Notes: generated by a model from the sequence alone, not told the origin. Positions 16,511 to 24,462 are shown, counted from the first letter of the stretch. The stretch: DNA of 31,542 nucleotides from DATDXN01 sp035289305 (GCA_035289305.1 DATDXN010000021.1:1-31542), one strand, 5' to 3'. A program made the numbers and translations.

Positions 16511-16870
16511 TTAAATAATCTTGTGTAGAGCTTTCAGCGGTAAAAGCGCACACTGCATACGTATTGGACTTAATTCAATTCCCAATAGTGAAAGAATAAC
16601 TGATTGATTGACTTTTCTCAAGTCGGATATTTTTTTGCCCTTTATATACTCGGTAAGCAAAGAGGCAGAAGCGCGGGAAATAGCACACCCCTCCCCAAAA
16701 AAAGCAACTTCAGACAGGGTGTTTTTTTTGATGATAACTGTAAGAACAACATCATCACCACATAAAGGATTGTACATACGAGCCGTATGTGTGGCACGCG
16801 CAATGCTGCCAAAGTTTCGGGGATTTCGGTAATGTTCGAGAATAACCTCTTGATAGAGTGAGTCTGTCAT
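16511..16870 (-). CDS. sufU: SufU-type Fe-S/sulfur-transfer protein, shortened
   Basis: SufU accepts sulfur from the SufS cysteine desulfurase and passes it to the SufBCD scaffold. The zinc ligands of Bacillus SufU are all present here: C37 and D39 (NPLCGDD), C62 (GEGCAIS) and C107 (RMQCALL). The text GCAISRASASLL is SufU-like rather than IscU-like. The protein is only 119 aa, and the gap C62-C107 (45 residues) is much shorter than the usual SufU gap of about 62, so the SufU-specific insertion is missing and the spacing is close to IscU. The ATG overlaps the sufS stop as ATGA (16867-16870), tying it to SufS. Confidence 0.9.
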   Translation of the reverse strand: MTDSLYQEVILEHYRNPRNFGSIARATHTARMYNPLCGDDVVLTVIIKKNTLSEVAFFGEGCAISRASASLLTEYIKGKKISDLRKVNQSVILSLLGIELSPIRMQCALLPLKALHKII

Positions 16871-18108
16871 GGTTGTAATCTTTCTTTTACCTTTTTAAGC
16901 GCTTGCACTAATGCGTCCGCATCTTTTTCATCATTATAGATATAAAAACTTGCACGCAAAGAGGCGGGGATACCAAGACGTTTATGAAGAGGCATGGCGC
17001 AATGATGACCAGCACGTACTGCAATATGAAACTCATCGAGCATCTGCGCAGCGTCGTGTGCATGAATGTTTTTGAGATTAAAACTTACCATACCTGTCCT
17101 TTCAACTGTTTTACCATACACACTGATGTTACTTCCAAACACTTCTTTTAGTTCTTCAAGAGTATAGTGGGCGAGCTCCTCTTCATGTGTTTTAATTTCA
17201 TCCAAACCAATAGTTTTAAGGTATTGTAATGCAGCGCCAAAGGCAATAACACCACTAATATGCGGCGTCCCTGCCTCAAATTTATAAGGAGTATCCCGAA
17301 ATGTTGTTTTGGTGAGGGTGACTTCCTCGATCATACCACCCCCGTAATTAAACGGAAACATCGATGTAAGAAGTGATTTTTTACCCCATAAGACACCAAC
17401 TCCAGTAGGGCCCAGCATTTTATGTGCCGAAAAAGCAACAAAATCAGCACCGAGATCGGAAACATTAATTCGTATAAATGGCGCAGCTTTTGCAGCGTCA
17501 ACAATGACGATAATATGCGAATTAATTTTCTTTGCTTCAGTAACAATTTCCTTCACTGGATTGATGATGCTCAAAACGTTGGATACATAGGTAATTGCCA
17601 AAATCTTAGTTTTTTTTGTAACAATTCCTTCGAGAGAAACTTTTGCCTTTTCGCTTTTAATTTTTAATTCGCCATTTTCGTCAATATCAATGACTTTGAA
17701 ATCTGCTCCTGCCTCAAATGCCAGCATCTGCCATGGGACGAAATTGGAGTGGTGTTCCATGATCGTCGTCACCACTTCATCTCCCCGAGAAACAATCTGC
17801 CTGCCCAGAGAATAGGCGATAAGATTGATTGATTCGGTGGCGCCACGCGTGAAAATAATTTCTGAAGGGTCTCTCGCACCGATAAAATAGGAGACCATCG
17901 TGCGCACATTTTCATACTCTTGTGTCGCGCGCTCTGCCAAACTATAGATACCACGATGAATATTGACGGAGTATTCATGGTAATATTCAATTTCTTTTTC
18001 AATGACGATACGAGGCTTGAGAGAAGTTGCCGCAGAATCAAGATACACAAGATCAGGATGATATTCAAAAATCGGAAAGTCTTTCTTTATTTTTTTTACA
18101 TCTATCAT
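16867..18108 (-). CDS. sufS: Cysteine desulfurase SufS
   Basis: A PLP enzyme that removes sulfur from cysteine as an enzyme persulfide for cluster assembly. At 413 aa it has the usual length. The PLP lysine is K230 (AFSAHKMLGPTG) and the persulfide cysteine is C370 in RAGHHCAMPLHKRLG, a class II (SufS/CsdA) active-site loop. The C-terminal ASFYIYND is typical. One oddity is that the cofactor motif normally reading DGAQ is D204-A-A-K207, so the glutamine that usually contacts the PLP hydroxyl is a lysine. A GA-rich stretch (GAGGTGGAAGG) just before the ATG serves as ribosome binding site; the start also overlaps sufD as ATGA. Confidence 0.96.
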   Translation of the reverse strand: MIDVKKIKKDFPIFEYHPDLVYLDSAATSLKPRIVIEKEIEYYHEYSVNIHRGIYSLAERATQEYENVRTMVSYFIGARDPSEIIFTRGATESINLIAYSLGRQIVSRGDEVVTTIMEHHSNFVPWQMLAFEAGADFKVIDIDENGELKIKSEKAKVSLEGIVTKKTKILAITYVSNVLSIINPVKEIVTEAKKINSHIIVIVDAAKAAPFIRINVSDLGADFVAFSAHKMLGPTGVGVLWGKKSLLTSMFPFNYGGGMIEEVTLTKTTFRDTPYKFEAGTPHISGVIAFGAALQYLKTIGLDEIKTHEEELAHYTLEELKEVFGSNISVYGKTVERTGMVSFNLKNIHAHDAAQMLDEFHIAVRAGHHCAMPLHKRLGIPASLRASFYIYNDEKDADALVQALKKVKERLQP

Positions 18109-18704
18109 AACCTTCCACCTCGGAGGTGCAATAAGTAGGACACCTCGGGTAATTGATTAACTTTCAAATCACGCATCTTACCTAATAAATCATCTACAAA
18201 ACCCCGAACTAAAAGTTCTGCAGCTTGTGCCTTTTCCAGTCCTCTACTTTGAAGAAAATATAATTGTTCTTCATTTAATCCTCCTGTTGTTGACCCATGG
18301 GTACAAAACACATCATTTGCCAAAATCTCCAAAAAAGGCCGTGAGTCTACAAAACAATCTTTTGACATGACCAAATTCTGGTTTTTCTGATACGCGTGGG
18401 ATTTTTGTGCTTTTTTTTCGATGCGAATCAAGCCTTCGTATATGAATTTTGAGCGGTCAAAAAAAACTCCTTTGATGAGAAGATTGGAAAAACTGTTACC
18501 TGCTCGATGATGCTGCACCGTCTCCAGTTTAAACACATCGTTATTGCGGCCTATAAAAAGACCAAAAATATAGACCTCTGTATTTGGTTTTTGTATCTCT
18601 ATATAAATTTTTCCTGATATGTTGTGTAGGAAAAACACATATTTACCTTGTTTCTCCACAACATATTTTTCCTTTTTTTCTTTTGAGACATCAATAAAAT
18701 ACAT
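18105..18704 (-). CDS. sufD: SufD-like scaffold subunit, short form
   Basis: SufD pairs with SufB in the SufBC2D scaffold. This copy has 199 aa against about 420 in E. coli. It keeps part of the beta-helix and the C-terminal helical region: FCTHGSTTGGLNEEQLYFLQSRG matches the family block, with C134 and H136 in the positions of E. coli C358 and H360 (a proposed cluster ligand), and the end AAELLVRGFV is the SufC-contacting type of helix. The large N-terminal domain is missing. Start and stop are tight against sufB (3-base gap) and sufS (4-base overlap), so it is a functional gene of reduced size rather than a pseudogene. It could equally be called a SufB/SufD-family protein. Confidence 0.85.
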   Translation of the reverse strand: MYFIDVSKEKKEKYVVEKQGKYVFFLHNISGKIYIEIQKPNTEVYIFGLFIGRNNDVFKLETVQHHRAGNSFSNLLIKGVFFDRSKFIYEGLIRIEKKAQKSHAYQKNQNLVMSKDCFVDSRPFLEILANDVFCTHGSTTGGLNEEQLYFLQSRGLEKAQAAELLVRGFVDDLLGKMRDLKVNQLPEVSYLLHLRGGRL

Positions 18705-18707
18705 ACA

Positions 18708-20105
18708 TTAACCAACGCTTCCTGACATTTCTAAGTTGATCAAGCGGTTCAGTTCTATTGAGTATTCAAGAGGAATCTCTTTGGTAACCGGCTCGATAAA
18801 TCCATTAACCAAAAGTCCTTCGGCATCTTGTTTCGCGATACCGCGTGAGGTGAGATAAAACAATTTCTCCTCACCGAGTTTTTCAACCGTCGCCTCATGC
18901 TGGACCGAAACATCGCTCTCTTTGATACGCATGAAAGGATAGGTGTCGGAACGGGACTTTTCATCAAGAATAAGCGCATCACATGAGACGAAAACTGATG
19001 AGGCAGAGGCGCCGGGTGCAACCTGTACCAGCCCTCGATATGAGGTGCGGCCGCCATCTTTTGAGATAGATTTTGAGATAATGCGAGAGGAAGTGTGGGA
19101 CGCGAAGTGAAGCATCTTGGCGCCTGCATCCTGATGTTGTCCCTCTCCTGCAAAAGCGATAGACAACACTTCGCCTCGCGCACCTTTGCCGTATAAATAG
19201 ACTGAAGGGTATTTCATCGTGAGTTGGCTTCCGAGATTACAATCAACCCACTCCATTACCGCCTCCTCGTCTGCTCGGGCTCTTTTAGTAACGAGGTTAT
19301 ACACATTTTTGCTCCAGTTTTGGACCGTAGTATAGCGCACGCGAGCGCCTTTTTTGACGAAAATCTCAACCACTGCACTATGGAGTGAATCTGTCGTGTA
19401 AATTGGAGCGGTGCAACCCTCTACGTAGTGTACATAACTACCCTCTTCAGCAATGATCAATGTCCGCTCAAATTGGCCAAAATTTTGGGCGTTGATGCGA
19501 AAATATGCTTGAAGCGGTAACGTGACCTTCACTCCTTTGGGAACATAGACGAATGATCCGCCCGACCACACAGCGCTGTTTAAGGCTGCAAATTTGTTAT
19601 CATGAGGAGGAATAAGCGTGCTAAAATATTGGCGCACCAAACTCGGATACTCACGCACTGCCGTATCCATATCGCAAAAAATAATCCCCTGTTTTTTAAG
19701 CTCTAGCCTCACACTTTCATAGACGACTTCAGAGTCGTACTGCGCCGAAACACCTGCCAGAAATTTTCGCTCGGCCTCCGGCACGCCGATGCGATCATAT
19801 GTCTCTTTGATTTCCTTGGGTAGTTTTTCCCATGAGTTTTCCTGTTTGTTGGTGGCTTTGGCAAAGTAGATAATGTTGTTGAAGTTAATCCGTGAAAGAT
19901 CTCCTCCCCATGTGGGCATGGATTTTTTCACAAAAATTTCGAAGGACTTCAAGCGAAACTGCCGCATCCACGCCGGCTCGTTTTTGATATGCGAAATTTC
20001 CGCAACGACACGAGAAGAAATACCTTTTTTCGTCTGATATACCGGCCTTTCTGGCATCGCAAACCCAAATTTATACTCAAAATCAAGCCCCTGCGTCTGT
20101 TGCAT
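18708..20105 (-). CDS. sufB: Fe-S cluster assembly scaffold SufB
   Basis: Core of the SufBC2D complex on which new clusters are built. At 465 aa it is full-length. Characteristic blocks include SVWSGG-like AVWSGGSFVYVPKG, VEGCTAP, TTVQNWSKNVYNLVTKR and GRTSYRGLV. The residues equivalent to the E. coli cluster site are C375 (VSCDAL) and E404 (VQHEAT), 29 residues apart, exactly the C405-E434 spacing. The C-terminal helix (LFYLTSRGIAKQDAEGLLVNGF) is the SufC docking region. It begins 18 bases after the radical SAM gene, with no clear Shine-Dalgarno sequence, and is followed by sufD after 3 bases. Confidence 0.97.
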   Translation of the reverse strand: MQQTQGLDFEYKFGFAMPERPVYQTKKGISSRVVAEISHIKNEPAWMRQFRLKSFEIFVKKSMPTWGGDLSRINFNNIIYFAKATNKQENSWEKLPKEIKETYDRIGVPEAERKFLAGVSAQYDSEVVYESVRLELKKQGIIFCDMDTAVREYPSLVRQYFSTLIPPHDNKFAALNSAVWSGGSFVYVPKGVKVTLPLQAYFRINAQNFGQFERTLIIAEEGSYVHYVEGCTAPIYTTDSLHSAVVEIFVKKGARVRYTTVQNWSKNVYNLVTKRARADEEAVMEWVDCNLGSQLTMKYPSVYLYGKGARGEVLSIAFAGEGQHQDAGAKMLHFASHTSSRIISKSISKDGGRTSYRGLVQVAPGASASSVFVSCDALILDEKSRSDTYPFMRIKESDVSVQHEATVEKLGEEKLFYLTSRGIAKQDAEGLLVNGFIEPVTKEIPLEYSIELNRLINLEMSGSVG

Positions 20106-20123
20106 ATAAATGGAAAGTTATGG

Positions 20124-22025
20124 TTATTCTGTCAAGCTACCTTTTTCTAGGGTATGAGCAATAACGCCATATCTTTGTATAATTTGCTCTAATCGTTCAG
20201 CGTATGTTTCGATTTGCTCATAGGTAATACCAAGTTTTTGTTCCTTTGCATATCTTAATTTTGATGATAAATACTTTTCTTGTTTCTCTCTTTCGAATGG
20301 ATCTTGTAACAATGAGACAACATGTGCTTTTGAGCGGGTTAATGAATGAAAATACTTACTTTTTGGTTTTTTGATACCAACAAAGTTCTCAAAAATATTC
20401 TGAAATTCCCCATATTCCTTTCCCAACGCATGGATTTTACTTCGCCACTCTATAAAAGCTTTTGTCAAACCCACTTGTTGATCACGATCAAGCCATCCTT
20501 TTTCATCAAAATGATGATAAATTGCCGAAACTACAGGATCATGATATAGTTTTTCATTTTCAAGCTTAAAATTTGCGAAATCTCGCGAGCCCGGCAACAT
20601 TTCTACTTTATGAACACCAATTGTCAAAAATAGATCTGGGTATTCTTGCATAGCTTTTTCTAGGCCTATCACTTCTTTTTTAAGACTTGCTTCAGAAGTG
20701 TTGATCCCTAAAACGAGTGATGTTCGAATTTTAATGCCGTATTTTTGTGCTGCTTTAAAACAACGTTCAACAGTATCCTCGTTATTGGCTTTATTTTGAA
20801 TTTTCCATTGTTCTGGATCAAAGCTTTCCAAACCAACGTACACAACATCTATACCACATCTTTTTAAAAGTGGAGCGGTTTCTTTGCTTATATTCGTAAT
20901 AGTAAGATAAGCGTATGTTTTTACATCTTTAAGTTCTGGATGTTTTTCTCTCTCTTCGGTAAATCTTGTAAGAAACTTAATAGCTTGAAGTTTGTTCTGC
21001 TCCAACAACTGATTACTGACATCAAAAATCCAATTCAAATCAGGGTGTAGTTGTTTTAAACGAACTAAATGTTGAATATATGTAGAGGTATCTTGAAAAT
21101 TACGTGGATCTTCAACGCCAATAAGAGCGCAAAAACTACATGCGCCCGCATTGCCTGCCCAATCACATTGTCTGCCAAACTCTGAAAGTAGCATCACTAT
21201 TCCGGAAACTCCATATTTTTTGGGTCCGATAACTACCTCTTGCATCGCTTCTTTACGTTCTTTAATAAAAGCGTATCTTTCGGGATCATATGAAGGAAGA
21301 TCATATTTTAATGGTGTAAAGTTTTCTGCCTCTTGCCTCTTTTTTCTTTTATTGATCCCCACTAACCAACCTGCAACTACTTTATACTCGCCGAGTTGTC
21401 TTAATTTTTCTTTCTCTATTCTGCTTTTTTGGGTAAGAACGTCCTGATGGATAAAATTCGGATCACGCGCAACGAGATCAGTCCGCATTTTTTCATCTGT
21501 CAGAGTAGCTTTAAACTCCGTCGGAGTTTGCTCTTGATACCGCTGCATCATTGGCCGAAAAATAACTTCAGCGTCCCCTACTCCAACAATATCTATATAT
21601 GGATTAGCAATATATGCTTTAGTTGCTCTTCCAATCAGTTGACCACCAACCCCGGTAATTATTTTATCACCATATTTTGATTTCAGTTTCTCCAAAAATT
21701 TTATTGAAGCTTCGGCGTTGTAGCTTAATACTGAAGCAAAAATACGTGGAGTCTCTCCAATTTTTATAAGCTCATCTACTTCTTTCTCAATTGCCTCTAT
21801 CGTCTGAAGCTCACCAGGAAAAGTAGTATCATATACTTTTCTCCTCTCAATTCCCTCTTTTTCAGCACGGGCAAGTAATACTCCTATACCAGCATTAGGC
21901 ATAACTAATGTGTCTCCTCGATTATCTAATTGATGTTCCATGTCGCTCCGAAATGGATCTTCCGAACTAAAATGAACACCGATAAATGGAGGTAAATTCT
22001 TTGTTTCAGGATTTTTTTCTGCCAT
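20124..22025 (-). CDS. Radical SAM protein with B12-binding-like N-terminus and CX8CX2C motif
   Basis: A 633-aa protein in three parts. Residues about 10-200 resemble a cobalamin-binding Rossmann domain (PNAGIGVLLARAEKEG; GVGGQLIGRATKAYI; IVGVGDAEVIF) but lack the DxHxxG histidine motif. Residues about 270-480 form the radical SAM barrel, with cysteines C287, C296 and C299, later KRCGIDVVYVGLESFD and RTSLVLGI. The cysteine pattern is CX8CX2C; the last two keep the standard CxF-C form (CSFC), so there are five extra residues (in DWAGNAGA) after the first cysteine. The C-terminus is a charged helical region. Substrate is unknown. The gene sits 3 bases after sufC and 18 before sufB, and by eye it is more AT-rich than its suf neighbours, hinting at an inserted or faster-evolving gene. 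It could be a B12-independent relative of the methyltransferase/methylthiotransferase-like B12-radical SAM proteins. Confidence 0.8.
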   Translation of the reverse strand: MAEKNPETKNLPPFIGVHFSSEDPFRSDMEHQLDNRGDTLVMPNAGIGVLLARAEKEGIERRKVYDTTFPGELQTIEAIEKEVDELIKIGETPRIFASVLSYNAEASIKFLEKLKSKYGDKIITGVGGQLIGRATKAYIANPYIDIVGVGDAEVIFRPMMQRYQEQTPTEFKATLTDEKMRTDLVARDPNFIHQDVLTQKSRIEKEKLRQLGEYKVVAGWLVGINKRKKRQEAENFTPLKYDLPSYDPERYAFIKERKEAMQEVVIGPKKYGVSGIVMLLSEFGRQCDWAGNAGACSFCALIGVEDPRNFQDTSTYIQHLVRLKQLHPDLNWIFDVSNQLLEQNKLQAIKFLTRFTEEREKHPELKDVKTYAYLTITNISKETAPLLKRCGIDVVYVGLESFDPEQWKIQNKANNEDTVERCFKAAQKYGIKIRTSLVLGINTSEASLKKEVIGLEKAMQEYPDLFLTIGVHKVEMLPGSRDFANFKLENEKLYHDPVVSAIYHHFDEKGWLDRDQQVGLTKAFIEWRSKIHALGKEYGEFQNIFENFVGIKKPKSKYFHSLTRSKAHVVSLLQDPFEREKQEKYLSSKLRYAKEQKLGITYEQIETYAERLEQIIQRYGVIAHTLEKGSLTE

Positions 22026-22028
22026 ATC

Positions 22029-22760
22029 TTATTTATTTATAACTACCCTATAGCCCTTTTTCTCAATTTTCTCTGCAAGAGAGGGGCCGTCTTGCGCGAC
22101 AACTTTTCCTTCTTTCATGACAAGCACCATATCAGGCTTCAAATATTTCAATATTCTGCTGTAGTGAGTGATAATAACCATGGTTCTCTCTTTTGTCTTC
22201 ATTTTTTTCAAAAAAAGAGCAATGGTTTTCAAGGCATCCACATCAACCCCCGTATCTATTTCATCAAAGAAAATCAGTTTCGCCTCGCCCATCACCGCTT
22301 GTAGCACTTCCATTTTTTTCTTTTCTCCACCTGAAAATCCGTCATTGAGGGATCGTGTCAGTAATTCTTCTCGTACGCCAAGTTCTTGTGCATATTTATT
22401 AACCAATGTACGGATTTTCAACGGGTCTTTTTTTTTATCGAGCATAAAACGTAAAAGCTGGTAAATACTCACGCCGGATAAAAAAAGAGGAGATTGAAAT
22501 GTCATAAATATCCCAGCTCGCGCACGTTTGTCTGGTGATAGGTCGGTAATATTTTTGCCGCAAAAGATGATGCGAGATTTACCATTTACCGTATATGCCG
22601 GATGTCCCATCACGCATGAGGCAAGCGTAGATTTGCCCGAGCCATTGGGACCCATCAGTGCGTAGAGTTTGCCCGTATCAAGAGAGAGAGTAATGTCGCG
22701 CAAAATCTCCTTTTTCCCGACAGATGCAGTCAGATGAGTGATGGCGAGTATTTTTGGCAT
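22029..22760 (-). CDS. sufC: SUF system ATPase SufC
   Basis: ABC-type ATPase of the SufBC2D complex that powers cluster assembly; it is cytoplasmic and not a transporter. It has 243 aa with Walker A GPNGSGKST, Q-loop FMTFQSPLFLSGV, signature FSGGEKKKMEVLQ, Walker B LIFFDEIDTGVDVDALK and the H-loop VIITHY. The FSGGEKKK and DEIDTGVDVD text is specific to SufC. It is the first gene of the suf operon, with a clear promoter and a leader of about 8 bases. The radical SAM gene follows after 3 bases. Confidence 0.97.
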   Translation of the reverse strand: MPKILAITHLTASVGKKEILRDITLSLDTGKLYALMGPNGSGKSTLASCVMGHPAYTVNGKSRIIFCGKNITDLSPDKRARAGIFMTFQSPLFLSGVSIYQLLRFMLDKKKDPLKIRTLVNKYAQELGVREELLTRSLNDGFSGGEKKKMEVLQAVMGEAKLIFFDEIDTGVDVDALKTIALFLKKMKTKERTMVIITHYSRILKYLKPDMVLVMKEGKVVAQDGPSLAEKIEKKGYRVVINK

Positions 22761-22774
22761 CGGTATATAAGATC

Positions 22775-22803
22775 ATTATAGCAAAAACGAGGCGGGAAAT
22801 CAA
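22775..22803 (-). promoter_or_regulatory. Promoter of the suf operon
   Basis: Minus strand -35 TTGATT (22803-22798), 17-base spacer, -10 TATAAT (22780-22775). Expected +1 near 22768, 8 bases before the sufC ATG at 22760. Upstream, a 7-bp inverted repeat (22834-22848, TAACGAA and TTCGTTA around one base) covers the stop codon of the preceding gene. No SufR or IscR site is recognised. Confidence 0.75.
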
Positions 22804-22845
22804 CCAAACCAATCCTCGGGGGTTGGTAATTGGTAACGAAGTTCG

Positions 22846-23547
22846 TTATGTTAGTTTTTGGAGCAAACCAGCATAATTATATGACGTATAGGCGTCGTTT
22901 ATGAATATAGGATAGTATGCACCAGTCAAATTAAGTTTCGCTCTGTCTTTTTTAGGTAGCTTCTGAAAAGCTTTCCATACAGGAAACTCATATATATTCT
23001 GTTGTTCTCTCGTTATCCTGTAACTGAATTTATACAACTCCGCCTCACTGTAGTTCTTGGAGGGGTCAAAATTTTTAAGACCAATTATCTTTTTTACCCA
23101 ATAATCAACATTAAATTTGTTGCTATCAAGACTGATCTCTAGCGACAAACAACCTTTAACGTATTTATTAATACAATCATAGTCCGCAATAATTACCCTT
23201 CGCAAACCAAGATACTCTGATAGATTAACCGTGTTTTTCCAATTATCTCCACCGACAAAGCCACAGTCGTTATTTGGACAGTAAGTATTGTGAAAGTCGA
23301 TAACAAAATCATAAGATTTACAAATCTTAATAATCTCCCGTGCTCTTCTTGATTCATAAGACATGCCACTTCCTGGGAAAACCCTATTGAGATCCTCTTG
23401 AATGAATCGTTTATTCTCTCTTATCGCTTTTTTATTGGCATAAAGAACATCAAGATAAGGAATACTAAGCCTTTCAAGTTTTTTACAAACATTAATTCCT
23501 AGAGGTTCGTTGCCATGAGTACCTCCTACTATCAAATATCTGTTCAT
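22846..23547 (-). CDS. Succinylglutamate desuccinylase/aspartoacylase-family zinc deacylase
   Basis: A 233-aa member of the AstE/AspA (M14-like) family. Zinc ligands are visible as H11 and E14 in GGTHGNE and H86 in DFHNTY; the substrate-binding block is EDLNRVFPG (about 51-59) and the catalytic Glu is E137 in CLSLEI. Family members remove acyl groups from acylated amino acids (N-acetylaspartate, succinylglutamate) by hydrolysis; a cytoplasmic N-acyl amino acid deacylase is the safe prediction. It starts 5 bases after an acetyltransferase gene, so the pair may act on the same acylated compound. AT-rich relative to the suf genes. The product is slightly shorter than AspA enzymes (about 300 aa), lacking most of the C-terminal beta domain. 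Confidence 0.82.
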   Translation of the reverse strand: MNRYLIVGGTHGNEPLGINVCKKLERLSIPYLDVLYANKKAIRENKRFIQEDLNRVFPGSGMSYESRRAREIIKICKSYDFVIDFHNTYCPNNDCGFVGGDNWKNTVNLSEYLGLRRVIIADYDCINKYVKGCLSLEISLDSNKFNVDYWVKKIIGLKNFDPSKNYSEAELYKFSYRITREQQNIYEFPVWKAFQKLPKKDRAKLNLTGAYYPIFINDAYTSYNYAGLLQKLT

Positions 23548-23552
23548 AATTA

Positions 23553-24227
23553 TTAAATTTTGAGAAATAGCACTCTATCGGTATTTTCTGCATCTTCAAA
23601 ATTTATAATCCTACCCTCTCGTGGTCCCATAACCTGATTCATGCCAAATCGTGCAGCAACATATACCATGGGGGACTGATAATTCGTCCTCATAACGAGT
23701 GGAGAGTTTAATTTTTCGGCTTGTTTCACTACCTCACCAGAAAGCATATTACTCAACCCCTGCCCTCTATAAGAAGGAGCAACCCCGCACTCTGAAAAAT
23801 AGAAAAACGAACCGCCAACACCAAACCCAATAAACAAATCAGTAAGCTTTTTTCTCATTTCTTTGGTTTTATATTTCTGGTCGGTAAAGCCAGTCGGATT
23901 CTCATATGAAAAACCCCACGCAAACCCTATTATGTTTTCATCCTTTTCAAGTAAGGTAAGCAGTGCATTGGGTCTTGCAAGCTCTTTCTTAAGATAAGAA
24001 ACTGATTCATCGAGCGGATATGCTTCTTTGAGCATATCACCACAGTTCGGGCACATATCTCCTATTTTCGTATCCTGACCAAAAAACATACTACATCCAG
24101 GCGACCTTGTAAATTCATTCCAAGGCGGACCTGCGAAGATTTCTGCATAAAGACATGCTAAATTCGTCAACCTGCTTCGTTCTTTACTTTCAGGAAACTG
24201 ATTTTCAGAGAATCTTAGTTTTTCCAT
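23553..24227 (-). CDS. GNAT-family N-acetyltransferase with Cys-rich insert
   Basis: A 224-aa acetyl-CoA-dependent acetyltransferase. The acetyl-CoA-binding motif A is ECGVAPSYRGQGLSNML in the middle-right of the protein; the N-terminal block AEIFAGPPWNEF recurs in a GNAT subgroup common in CPR bacteria and archaea. Between the first helices there is a cysteine-bearing stretch with C45, C59 and C62 (MCPNCGDMLKEAYP), which looks like a small zinc knuckle. The acceptor substrate is unknown. It is the first gene of a pair with the deacylase. An intrinsic terminator-like hairpin lies about 28 bases upstream of its ATG, on the same strand, which suggests attenuation or the end of a small RNA. Confidence 0.8.
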   Translation of the reverse strand: MEKLRFSENQFPESKERSRLTNLACLYAEIFAGPPWNEFTRSPGCSMFFGQDTKIGDMCPNCGDMLKEAYPLDESVSYLKKELARPNALLTLLEKDENIIGFAWGFSYENPTGFTDQKYKTKEMRKKLTDLFIGFGVGGSFFYFSECGVAPSYRGQGLSNMLSGEVVKQAEKLNSPLVMRTNYQSPMVYVAARFGMNQVMGPREGRIINFEDAENTDRVLFLKI

Positions 24228-24254
24228 AGTTTTTACATTTCATAAATTGATAAT

Positions 24255-24282
24255 TAAAAAAATCCCCGCAGGTTACTGCGGG
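24255..24282 (-). terminator. Intrinsic terminator-like hairpin just upstream of the GNAT gene
   Basis: On the minus strand: stem CCCGCAG, loop TAAC, stem CTGCGGG, then GA and seven T. This is a textbook rho-independent terminator. No minus-strand gene lies immediately upstream; trpS ends about 570 bases away at 24854, across the antisense of the TrpR-like gene. Confidence 0.75.
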
Positions 24283-24291
24283 TATGAAAAA

Positions 24292-24462
24292 ATGCAAATC
24301 TATACCGATCGTCAATCTATTCCTGACGATCGAGTATATGTCCGATCGCGGTCGAAAACGCAATCGGCATACCCCGCGCGTGGGCGGCGATGGTGTGATT
24401 GGTCTATTTTATTGATTGTTGTGTTCTGCATATTCGCTATAATCCTTTTGAGTTTCATTTAA
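24292..24462 (+). CDS. Possible small tail-anchored membrane protein (56 aa)
   Basis: An open frame from an ATG at 24292 would encode a basic, Arg-rich N-terminus (about residues 1-36) followed by one C-terminal hydrophobic segment (SILLIVVFCIFAIILLSFI). The layout, soluble head and membrane tail, is plausible for a small protein, but no Shine-Dalgarno sequence or good promoter is visible and the region also carries inverted repeats that could be regulatory. It is locally GC-rich. A second frame (ATG at 24284, 43 codons) also exists. Treat as tentative. Confidence 0.3.
   Translation: MQIYTDRQSIPDDRVYVRSRSKTQSAYPARGRRWCDWSILLIVVFCIFAIILLSFI
24306..24332. repeat. 9-bp inverted repeat CGATCGTCA / TGACGATCG
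   Basis: Perfect arms at 24306-24314 and 24324-24332 with a 9-base loop. Another CGATCG follows at about 24343. It lies between the terminator-like hairpin and the promoter of the TrpR-like gene. Could be an operator or an RNA stem. Confidence 0.5.

Noticed and set aside
24263..24283. Hairpin as a plus-strand terminator
   Set aside because: On the plus strand it is followed by TATGAAAAAATG, not a T-run; only the minus strand has seven T after it.
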